Assembly (NCBI GenBank): GCA_013399695.1
Contig: VXAU01001099.1
Location: 2,714,525-2,778,524 of the forward strand
DNA: 64,000 nucleotides
Source: Formicarius rufipectus
Taxonomy: Eukaryota > Chordata > Aves > Passeriformes > Formicariidae
Direction: 5' to 3'
The notes under the pieces are model-generated. The model had not been told where the DNA came from and searched no databases. It saw only the letters and a program-made list of their open reading frames with translations. Shown piece after piece: positions 38,601 through 45,560 of this stretch (position 1 is its first letter; the number at the start of each line of letters is the position of its first letter). Both the position numbers and the translations under genes were made by a program.

Positions 38601-41600
38601 CAGCACACTGCAAAGAGCTATTACCATCTGCCAAGAGCTGACTATACTCATCAGCTTTAAAATACTGTACCTGGTGGTACCTCACACTCAAAAAACTGTG
38701 AAAACAGTCTGCTGTATCCTCACATTTAACTTACTGAACTAAAGGCTGATTTTCCAAGACTTGTAGATTATGCACAGAAGGAAGAGGGACAAAGTGTTGG
38801 GTAAGTAGGTTGGTGAGGTTGTACATCTGCGTTTCCTCCTCTCATTGTCTGTACAGCTCATTTGGAGCCCAGTGTAAAGTCAAGGCATGGTTTTCTGAAC
38901 TAACCCTGATGGGGTGTGAGCACTGCTGAGAGGATGGATTCCTTTCCCTGCCTGCCAGCCTCTTAGACATGCTGTTTCAACCCTGGTCCAGCTGGCTGGA
39001 GCCACAGGAATGAACGTGATCAGCTTAGTTCCCATTTTAACCTTTCCACTGCACAGGCACACAGACAAACCAGGTCTGACAGGACACACTGCTAAGCTGC
39101 CCACTGAAGCTTTGACTACTGTGTTGTGATGAGCAGAGCAAAGTGTTGTCAGCTACTCCCTGGCAGTAGCATCTCCCTGTTGGGCAATTAATGGGAGCTG
39201 TTCATGTTTGCAGAGTCCAAATATGTGTGTGGGGGAAATATAGCTGTGAAGCACCTGGCAATTCTTTTTTTAAATTTGAGTAGCTGGAGTGGGATGTACA
39301 GCCCTGGAGGGAACAAGCAGATGCTGCCATCTGTGAGTGCAGAGATTTATGTACATAAAACACACACGCACTTGAAGTGATGTTGGCCAGACCCTTCTTC
39401 CATGGCTGCAAGCCTCTTTCACCAGATGACTAACCAAGTAGAGAAGTTGCATGAAAAATATTACATTAAAAAATTGCCCCAAAGCCTCTGGTAACACAAC
39501 TGAGTCAGGGGTAGCTGAGGCTACACAGTGATGTCCCACATCACTGTGGCCAAGGACTCCTCTTTGTGGTCCCATCCACAGAAGTCCCTCCTGTAGCCGT
39601 GGCTGCTCAAGGTGGCTCTGTGCCTCAGCCCTTCTGAACCCTGTGCTAGTCCTTTAATCTTTTTGACTCTCTGTTTTTCCATCTCTCTCTCTGTGGTTTC
39701 TGCCTTCTGTAGAGAGTAAGTTTGCTCCAGGCCAAGATCACTTTTAATCATTGCAGTGATTTGTCCTGAGCCCTGCTCCTCTGCCAGAAGTGCCATATAG
39801 AAGGACTAAGAATACAATATATTAGTCTGCTAATGTAGCTGAACTGTGTTACTTAAATCATGGGGATGCTGCTTTCTATCCAGCCTTCCTCAGTGTGCAG
39901 TTATAGTGTGGTGCTTGTGACATTTCTTTATGGGCTAAAGAGCAATGCACAGCTCTTCTCTCACCCCTTTTAGCCTGCTAAAATACAGTCTCTTGATTTG
40001 CCTCCCTGGCAATGATTGGTGATTAAGTGCATCTCGTAAACATCCCTTGTATTTTCCCAAGTACTCTCCTTAAACACAAGGCTTTCTGCCTGAAGACATT
40101 TCAACCTAGTGTTTTTCTGGCTACCAGTCAAAAATCTCTGCCTCTGAGCCTCTGTGCACCAGAGGCAGTATTAATTACACCTGGGAAAGCAGATAGAAAT
40201 AATTAGGAATACAACTACCATATCTATCTGAGCACATCTGATATGAAGCAGGGTTTGCTATTCTTGGCATTCTTGAGCTGAATTTGTTTGGGTGTCATTG
40301 TTATCACATGGAAGTTGTACAGTGCTGATAAAATGGGAGTAATGACCACAGGGATGCAGTGAGCGCTTACCCTCTCCTCCGTCTGGCCTTGGGGACAGAA
40401 GCAGGTCACAGACTGCACAGGTACCACACAGGCTTCTCCCAGCCCAACTACAGAAGGCAACTCTTCAGTTTGCAATAACTCAGAGAATTCTTGTGGCACA
40501 AGGATGAGCCGGAGTGCTTCCATCCTTCTCCCTCTGATGCATCATCCTACTCTCTACTGCAGCAGGACTCAGCCCATTCCCAACAGACTTGGAAATGGCA
40601 GGGGTCAGACCAGCAGTTTTATTTCAAAGACAGAGCTTTGCTTCCACTATTTCTTTCAACTTTGTTTTGGTAGATCCACTGTTATTGTCCAGGCTAAGAA
40701 AGATCTGATATTTCAGGAACTAATTAGTATGCCTTTATTTTCCTGCTAGATTTCTGAAGGTGCTGTTAAGACATGGAAGTCAGAAGACATCAAAGCCAAC
40801 AATGTCCATATGGCTTGGCAGTTACCACAATATTTACTAATATCTGCTGGAGAGGTGATGTTCTCCATTACAGGCCTGGCCTTCTCCTATTCTCAGGTAC
40901 TCCACTTAATGATAAAGGGCTTACAATAAGAAAATTTATTCCTGTATCTGTCGTATGTCCCTCTGACATGACACTAACAATGTTATCTGTTCTTCTGCTG
41001 AAAGTGGGATTATAACACATCTTGCTGAGTGCCCTCAAGTTAAATTAATTCATACTCTGAAGATACCCGTTCCTAATGATACTTGGAAAACTCCTTTTCT
41101 GGTAAAGCTGAGAACATGGAACAAAACACGATAGAAGTTTCTTTTAACATGAAAGCTCTGAATACTGTAGTATCAGGATTTTCTCCCAGTGAAATATTTT
41201 GTGATAAGTATTTTTCAGTGATAAAAAGACAAAGGTATCTCAAGGACTACAGGGTGGCATGGGGACTTGGAATCTGCTTTAAACCAAGAGATTGAAGGAG
41301 TCTGAGCCCAGATGAGTCTGTAACAAGGGAGCAAAGGGTAATGAGTGTGCAAGGGAAGATTTGATTGTTTTTTGGGGAGGCTTATGGGAAGAGAAGACTG
41401 AGACATTACAAGATCAAAAAGCTGAAACTTCTCAAATTTATCCTTGGAGTAAAGTGCAGATGCTTATTAATGAGGATGATTAATACAATAGGATGATCTA
41501 TAATGGGATGTAAAAAATCTGTCATCAGCAAGAAGTTTAACATCAAGATTCAGTTTCTTTTCCAAAGGTGTACTACCACACGACACCAGATTCCAAGCTG

Positions 41601-43035
41601 CGGGCCTTGTGCGGCTCCTTGGACTTCCTGACCATACCATTTCAGATGATGCAGGTTGGGGATGACCAGGATCCAGTCTACAGCAACATCTCCTGCTTCT
41701 TCATATGTCCTCCTATCCATGTTTTGAAAGCTCCTTGTATGCAGCAGTTGAGATTAACCACAGAGAAACCTGGTCTGCACAGAGGAAATCCCACCATCTC
41801 CTCCTAGGCTGAGTCCAGTGACCCCTACACTGGGCAGGACATCACAGGGTGAACCAGGGCTGAAGGGCACAGCGAGATACCCACTGATCAGGCCCTTCTC
41901 CTCTTTTCAGTCTCCAGCCAGCATGAAGTCGGTGCTGCAGGCAGGCTGGCTGCTCACGGTGGCTGTGGGGAATACCTTTGTGCTCATTGTTGCTGAGGCT
42001 GCACCAATGGCACAGGTATGGTTTGGCTCTTAAAACTGAGGTAATGCTTTAAAACGGGCTTCTGGTGTTTCTGGATGTCTGTGTCCTGGAGGCACAGCTT
42101 CCCTGCACAGCCCCCAGCTCCTGCAGCTGAAGGGTGGCACCCACTCTGCGCTGCCTCCCAGCCCGTGCTCTGCAGTGGCCCTCAGCACTGCTGCCCTGGG
42201 CATCAGTGGCCCTCCCTAAACCTGCCAGTGGCAGTAAATAACAGTGACCTGCACAGTCATATCATTGCTGAGGCTCAGCTCTAGGCAAGCTGGCAGGATT
42301 TGGACCTGGAGCCTGGACACGATGCCAGCCACGTGTTGAGTTACTTATCAGGAACAACTAAACCAGTGGGCAGGCAACCTCCTCAAGGGGAATCCTTCCA
42401 GGCCAGCTGCCTGTGGCACCCCTGAGGTGTCAGGCTTACATGGGGAGGTTGTGGTGCACAGGTAGTTTAATTCAGGCTGTCAAGCTTCTGGGATGATGCT
42501 ACGAAGGCATGAAGTGGGGCTCATTTCTGGCTAACATGAAACTGCCTCTCCCAAGAGCATCTTCTGGGCAAAAAACCCAGATAGATATGTTCCAGTCAGG
42601 GCAGATTAGCAAGAAAATACTTAATGAAACCAGCTCCATTTAACTGGTGTGCTTCAAGGTATATCACATATTTGTAAGTACATTATGTGTACAAGCTTGT
42701 ACCAGAAAACAGGATGAGAAAGTTTCCATCTTGTGAGCCATTTTGGAAACCAGAAAGTAATTTTCACCAGCTCTTAAAAAAGCTCTTGAAAGTGCAGAGA
42801 TATCCTCTGGACTGAGAGTCTGGGTTCTCCTGACCTGCTGTTCTTTTTTCTTTCCTAGTGGGCTGAATTTGTCTTGTTCACTGTTCTCCTCTTTGCTGTG
42901 TGCATTATTTTCTCCATCATGGGATATTTCTATGTCAGTGTGGATCCAGAGGACCTAGAAGAGAAAGAAGAGAAGAGAGAGACCTCAAGCAGAGGAAACA
43001 TGATTGGTCTGGTTACTCAGAAAACAAAGCTCTAA
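5575..43035 (+). CDS. SLC15A2: Solute carrier family 15 member 2 (PEPT2), proton-coupled di/tripeptide transporter; 22 coding exons, complete, 725 aa
   Basis: PEPT2 is a plasma-membrane symporter that imports di- and tripeptides and peptide-like drugs with protons, typically in kidney, brain and lung epithelia. Exons (CDS): 5575-5676, 8959-9046, 9647-9788, 11621-11713, 12814-12913, 17640-17730, 19819-19896, 22549-22631, 23628-23714, 24039-24128, 24472-24516, 26706-26738, 27795-27883, 29614-29695, 31641-31766, 32120-32284, 34955-35001, 37104-37214, 38289-38385, 40750-40896, 41911-42015, 42859-43035. They total 2178 nt, and every intron is GT-AG with matching phase. Visible landmarks are ExxER at 52-56, H86, the PTR2 signature GGIKPCVSAFGGDQF at 157-171, FYLSINAGSL at 186-195, R300, W312, D316, an extracellular domain at about 402-598 with sequons N474 and N524, E618, and a C-terminal KTKL. 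The length is close to the mammalian protein (729 aa). The MNAFQRNESKETLF start and KTKL end identify SLC15A2 rather than SLC15A1. An oddity is A627 where the family usually has Glu. The start could instead be 5548 or the alternative exon at 935. Confidence 0.97.
8959..9046 (+). CDS. SLC15A2: SLC15A2 exon 3 (residues 35-63, TM1 and ExxER motif)
   Basis: It opens KLCGSNYPLSIAF and ends EFCERFSYYGMR. It contains the POT-family ExxER proton-coupling motif (E52, E55, R56) and the YYG of TM1. The acceptor is CTCACAG, and the donor is GTATGT after a single phase-1 base. Confidence 0.97.
9647..9788 (+). CDS. SLC15A2: SLC15A2 exon 4 (residues 64-111, TM2)
   Basis: It encodes the end of TM1, the following loop and TM2, including AVYHAFSALCYFTP. 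H86 corresponds to the essential His57 of human PEPT1. It ends ADSWLGKYK with a split Lys codon at donor GTAAGT (9789). Confidence 0.97.
11621..11713 (+). CDS. SLC15A2: SLC15A2 exon 5 (residues 111-142, TM3)
   Basis: It encodes TIIYLSIVYVVGHLIKSVG and the following loop. H124 corresponds to the second conserved TM3 histidine position (His121 of PEPT1). The acceptor is TTCCTCACAG. The exon ends in phase 2 (GT|) at donor GTAAGT. Confidence 0.97.
12814..12913 (+). CDS. SLC15A2: SLC15A2 exon 6 (residues 142-175, PTR2 signature)
   Basis: It carries the POT/PTR2 family signature GTGGIKPCVSAFGGDQF. The first base completes Val142. It ends on His175 in phase 0 at donor GTAAGA. The acceptor AG at 12812-12813 follows a T-rich tract. 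Confidence 0.97.
17640..17730 (+). CDS. SLC15A2: SLC15A2 exon 7 (residues 176-206)
   Basis: It encodes TSERSKFFSIFYLSINAGSL and continues to VTPVLR. This contains the second PTR2 signature region (FYLSINAGSL). It follows the longest interval between exons 5 and 8: intron 6 is about 4.7 kb. The donor is GTCAGT, with one phase-1 base. Confidence 0.96.
19819..19896 (+). CDS. SLC15A2: SLC15A2 exon 8 (residues 206-232)
   Basis: It encodes GDVKCFGEDCYALAFGVPAA and the start of the next membrane segment. The acceptor is TTTTTCAG and the donor is GTGAGT, phase 1 on entry and exit. The CFGEDCYALAFGVP block matches PEPT2 closely. Confidence 0.96.
22549..22631 (+). CDS. SLC15A2: SLC15A2 exon 9 (residues 232-259)
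   Basis: It encodes VVFIAGSGLYRKTPPQGN and VCKCIG, the end of a membrane helix and a cytosolic loop. The acceptor is TTTTTTCAG. It ends in phase 0 on GGT at donor GTAAGT. Mammalian PEPT2 has Trp where this protein has Gly259. Confidence 0.95.
23332..23410 (+). repeat. CR1 LINE fragment, short 3' end with terminal octamer-like repeats
   Basis: A GTTGGAGTTCGATGATCCTT block is followed by AGGTCACTTCCGACTCAGGA, then TATTCTAAG and ATTCTATGAT, the CR1 terminal repeat pattern. It lies in SLC15A2 intron 9 in sense orientation. Confidence 0.8.
23628..23714 (+). CDS. SLC15A2: SLC15A2 exon 10 (residues 260-288)
   Basis: It encodes FAIKNRLKNRSREIPKRDHW and ends WASEKYS. This is a basic cytosolic loop between TM6 and TM7. 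It is in phase 0 at both ends. The acceptor is TCCCTAG and the donor GTAAGC. Confidence 0.96.
24039..24128 (+). CDS. SLC15A2: SLC15A2 exon 11 (residues 289-318, TM7)
   Basis: It encodes KQLIGEVKMVTRVLFLFIPL and PMFWALFDQQ. R300, W312 and D316 correspond to Arg282, Trp294 and Asp298 of human PEPT1, which act in proton and substrate coupling. All three are conserved. It is in phase 0 at both ends; the donor is the weaker GTACAG. Confidence 0.97.
24472..24516 (+). CDS. SLC15A2: SLC15A2 exon 12 (residues 319-333)
   Basis: A 45-nt exon encoding GSRWTLQATKMNADF, the loop after TM7. It is in phase 0 at both ends. The acceptor is TTTCTCCTTAG and the donor GTAAGT. Confidence 0.95.
26706..26738 (+). 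CDS. SLC15A2: SLC15A2 exon 13 (residues 334-344), 33-nt small exon
   Basis: It encodes GIYVLQPDQMQ, matching the conserved LQPDQMQ motif before TM8. It is in phase 0 at both ends, so skipping it would keep frame. The donor is GTAAAA, weaker than its neighbours, while the acceptor TTTTTGTTTCAG is strong. Confidence 0.95.
27795..27883 (+). CDS. SLC15A2: SLC15A2 exon 14 (residues 345-374, TM8)
   Basis: It encodes FLNPLLILVFIPLFDLGLYP and continues to KFNFT. The NPLL and IPLFD motifs are typical of POT TM8. The exon ends in phase 2 (AC|) at donor GTAAGT. Confidence 0.96.
29614..29695 (+). CDS. SLC15A2: SLC15A2 exon 15 (residues 374-401, TM9)
   Basis: It encodes PIRKMATGMILAGLAFGLAA and VIEIKIN, the cytosolic RKM turn and TM9. 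It ends in phase 0 at donor GTAAGT, just before the extracellular domain. Confidence 0.96.
31641..31766 (+). CDS. SLC15A2: SLC15A2 exon 16 (residues 402-443, extracellular domain start)
   Basis: It starts ETDMPRLVPEESLIRVLNLA and ends MEAFQ. This is the first exon of the extracellular domain between TM9 and TM10. It is in phase 0 at both ends; the acceptor is TTTAATTAG and the donor GTAAGC. The sequence is much less conserved than the membrane exons, as expected for this domain. Confidence 0.93.
32120..32284 (+). CDS. SLC15A2: SLC15A2 exon 17 (residues 444-498, extracellular domain)
   Basis: It starts NPAEYSKLILNGEQQ and ends EAEGSLSSRL. The alternating hydrophobic pattern fits the beta-sandwich lobes known for PEPT extracellular domains. 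A sequon N474-Y-T is present. It is in phase 0 at both ends; the donor is GTGAGT. Confidence 0.94.
34955..35001 (+). CDS. SLC15A2: SLC15A2 exon 18 (residues 499-514)
   Basis: A short exon encoding ITDLEAKPENGLAAVR, the linker between the two extracellular lobes. The acceptor is CCCTTTTTAG. The donor GTAGGA is weak. It ends in phase 2 with a split Arg codon. Confidence 0.9.
35620..35740. repeat. A/C-rich low-complexity tract, degenerate (CAAA)n
   Basis: The tract consists almost entirely of A and C, with repeated AAAAC, CAAAC and CCAAA units. It lies in SLC15A2 intron 18, about 620 bp after exon 18. It produces long spurious reading frames on both strands. Confidence 0.9.
36351..36825 (-). 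repeat. CR1 LINE fragment, about 475 bp, antisense
   Basis: It opens with the reverse complement of the CR1 3' end (GAATCACAGAATGATTTGGG and TTGGAAGGCACCTCAAAGAT). It then runs through TTCCAGGCATGAGGCATCCA, TCTCCAGGCTAAGCAGCCTC and a CCTCTGGATTTGCTGCAG block typical of CR1 about 450 bp from the 3' end. It sits in SLC15A2 intron 18, antisense to the gene. Confidence 0.93.
37104..37214 (+). CDS. SLC15A2: SLC15A2 exon 19 (residues 514-551, extracellular domain)
   Basis: It encodes FINGLSQDVNLTVDSKRF and continues to EYSLLQRDV. The sequon N524-L-T is within the block corresponding to the mammalian VNISL stretch. The acceptor is CTTTGCAG and the donor GTAAGT, phase 2 on exit. Confidence 0.94.
38289..38385 (+). 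CDS. SLC15A2: SLC15A2 exon 20 (residues 551-583, extracellular domain)
   Basis: It starts YNNGKCMTETGEFPLELGLL and ends DFGASYTIVITN. The LGLLDFGA block is the best-conserved part of the extracellular domain. The acceptor is TTTTATCTAG and the donor GTAAGT, phase 0 on exit. Confidence 0.95.
40750..40896 (+). CDS. SLC15A2: SLC15A2 exon 21 (residues 584-632, TM10)
   Basis: It contains MAWQLPQYLLISAGEVMF and SITGLAFSYSQ. E618 corresponds to Glu595 of PEPT1, a key residue for the peptide amino terminus. A627 (codon GCC, 40879-40881) replaces the Glu of the usual TGLEFSYSQ motif. It is in phase 0 at both ends; the donor GTACTC is weak. Confidence 0.96.
41568..41654 (+). other. Exon-like segment in SLC15A2 intron 21 (possible cassette or relic exon)
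   Basis: A pyrimidine-rich tract ending CTTTTCCAAAG precedes 29 open codons (VYYHTTPDSKLRALCGSLDF then LTIPFQMMQ) and a donor-like GTTGGG. Both edges are in phase 0, like the flanking exons, so insertion would keep the frame. The segment keeps several CpGs in a CpG-poor intron. The TPDSKLRALCGSLDFLT stretch loosely resembles the POT motif just after TM10. It would insert 29 residues in the TM10-TM11 loop. No family match is certain. Confidence 0.25.
41911..42015 (+). CDS. SLC15A2: SLC15A2 exon 22 (residues 633-667, TM11)
   Basis: It encodes SPASMKSVLQAGWLLTVAVG and NTFVLIVAEAAPMAQ, the amphipathic turn and TM11. It is in phase 0 at both ends. The acceptor is CTCTTTTCAG and the donor GTATGG. 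Confidence 0.96.
42859..43035 (+). CDS. SLC15A2: SLC15A2 exon 23 (residues 668-725, TM12 and tail, stop codon)
   Basis: It encodes WAEFVLFTVLLFAVCIIFSI and MGYFYV (TM12), then an acidic-basic tail rich in Glu and Lys that ends GNMIGLVTQKTKL and TAA at 43033-43035. The terminal KTKL is the PDZ ligand by which mammalian PEPT2 binds scaffolds such as PDZK1. Confidence 0.97.
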   Translation, partial: WAEFVLFTVLLFAVCIIFSIMGYFYVSVDPEDLEEKEEKRETSSRGNMIGLVTQKTKL

Positions 43036-45560
43036 CACATCATGGGTTGGGATTTTTTTTTTTTAACTCAGTTATGAGAGGGTAAAAGAAGGGTGGGGAC
43101 AGTGGTATTTTATTTTAGAGCATTGCAGTCTTTATTACAGAAAATGTAGCCACCTTACAAATGGGACCAAATAGCCCCCTATAAAAACAATGGGGGTCCT
43201 GAAATCGGAGCAAAACTCCCTGGGAAAGCTCCTCTGGTATTAAAAGCCCTTATTAGTAATTACAGTGTAATTTAAAACCTGCCCATCTTTTTAAGCTTGG
43301 GATGCTTTCCTATGATTTTGTCTTAAACATATATTTAGGGCAGCAGGGAGGAAGGGTGAAAGGAATGCCATATGACAGAAATATTTGGAGATGTCAGGAC
43401 AGAAGAAAGAAAACCTACTATAGGAGGTAGGGAAGAATAGGTGTTAGTGACAGAAGAATTTTTAATGCTATCATGAAGTTCTGAAAGGGTTACACACAGG
43501 ATTTCATCACGGAACTCTCCCTATGAGTATTTCATCCCATTATTGCATGTTATGAATGACTCTGATTTATGATTTTCACCGCTGGCTCAGAAGTAATAAC
43601 ACAGAATTAAATTCTGCAGGCTAAAATATTCCCAAAACACTACTGAAGAAGATAGGCATACTACCATCTCTCCAATACCAATTTTTTCCTAGAAGTTTTT
43701 AGTAATTGATGGTGTTCTTTGATTAGACGTGATTAGGAAATTGGTTTATGCTTTCTTATTTCAGAATTCTAGACAGTTATTTGCCATCTTTCTATACATT
43801 AAGCTGTTATTGGGCATTTCCTTTTACAGCACCTGTCACTGCAAGTTAGGATCTGGCTGATTTCTTATCTCATACTTCAGTTATTCCCCACTGGGAGACA
43901 AGCTGCAGTGGTTTCTATAAAATTCCAGGCATCCTGCAGTGAGTTAAACAAGGATGTACTTTATCATTTTTTCAGTCTACAAGAGGAGACCATGGCATAT
44001 GAGATTTTTCTTTTTCCTACTCATTTTTGTATCTCTCTACCAAACTTTAGATATAGCTATTTTTTTGGAATTGTGATATAATTGTCTCATTTTCCTCGAT
44101 TGCGTGAAGCTGTGATTTCATGTTCTGCATGGAAGTAATTCAGCCATTGCTGATCTAGTAAAACTCCTGAGAGAGTCCCTGCCTTCCTCTGTCACTCAAG
44201 GCTGAAGTTGTAACAGGTATGGCCTAATTTAAAACTAGGTTATCAATAGGATCTTCAGGTTCCCAGAGAATACATGTTAAACGATGCTTTCCTCTTCCAT
44301 CCTGACACTGGGCATAGTTGGTTGCTGATACTTTGATTCCGGAGGTCATGAAACACATGTTTAATTTCATTCCAGTTCAGGACAGTGCTAGGAAATACAC
44401 TTAGTTTGACACCTCTGCTCCTTTAATGTACTGCTGTTTGTGTGTCTTCTTGGATAAGACTGAGAAAACACCACTTTTTGGTTTCTAACTGGAAGACTCA
44501 CAGCCTAAGAATCCTTCCTCTACATCCTGTCCTAAATGGTCATGGAATTTCACCAGTAGTTCTGCACAAGCTCCTGCCCACTGTGAAACAGCATCTGGGT
44601 CTTGTGCCAGAGGGGAACCATGGTCTCAGATAAATGAGACCAGGCTGTGGGTGTGCACCCAGGAACACTTGATGTGGTTTGTTGGATGCAGAGCCATTTA
44701 TTAAGCTGTGGTGGCTGGATCCAGGCAACTGAACCCTGTGACTCCATGGGCAATGAAGAGCATTGAAAGCCATCATTAGGTCATCCAACCTGCTTCTCAG
44801 AAGCCAAGTAAGGAGTATTCCCCTCTGCTCCTTTCTGGTATTGTTCTCCTGCTGTGATTCTTTGTGTGGGTTCTTTCTCCTCCAAGCATTGTTGTTTTCC
44901 TAATCCCGTTTTATGATACACTGTGAATCAGCTCAGAGGCTGCTGAATCATTCTGCTATGATGCTGTTTGACCAGCTTCCAACTTGAAGCACTAATAGAA
45001 AGCATTTCTTTTTTCACCCACTGCAAACAAAACAAAAATCCCCAAACTGAAGGAACGGCCAAGCTCCAGTTCCACTGAACAAACACAGTTCAGAATTATT
45101 GGAGCATTTAATTTTTTATATGCCTTGAATTTGGAAGTGTGTTGGGGTTCAAGGGCATATGTGGTGAAGAGACAACTGAAAATTATTGGAACACTTTTCT
45201 TGGGAACCCTTGGTAAGCAGTTCAAAGTGACAGGAGGGAAAGCAAGGTATCCAAATCTCAAAGACTACATATGCTTAAGAACTTCTTGATTTTGGTTTTA
45301 TTTCCTTATTGGCGGCGCTACCAGAAACTGTCACACACTCTGAGCTTTATTTAAAGGAAATGTTCCAAACTCATAAAAGATACATTTAGGATGTCATCTG
45401 TATCTGCCTTTTAGACTCCTGAAGCCAAATTGCCCCTTTCCAAACATCTCCATGTTCCAAACTATCACCATAATGCTGGGGGGAGGAAAAGTTGCGATTC
45501 ACATTTGGGAAGGTTGTGAACAGGAAGGCAATGCTATAAATAAAGTGTTGACAGGAGGCT
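43036..45560 (+). other. SLC15A2: Probable 3' UTR and 3' flank of SLC15A2
   Basis: The region is AT-rich, has no coding signature, and follows the stop directly. ATTAAA variants lie at 43239-43244 and 43606-43611, and the first canonical AATAAA is at 45539-45544. A 3' UTR of 0.2-2.5 kb is therefore possible. The end shown assumes use of the canonical signal. Confidence 0.45.
45539..45544 (+). terminator. SLC15A2: Candidate polyadenylation signal AATAAA for SLC15A2
   Basis: It is the first canonical AATAAA after the stop codon, followed closely by a GT-rich GTGTTGAC. Another AATAAA lies at 46278-46283. Usage cannot be judged from sequence alone. Confidence 0.35.
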
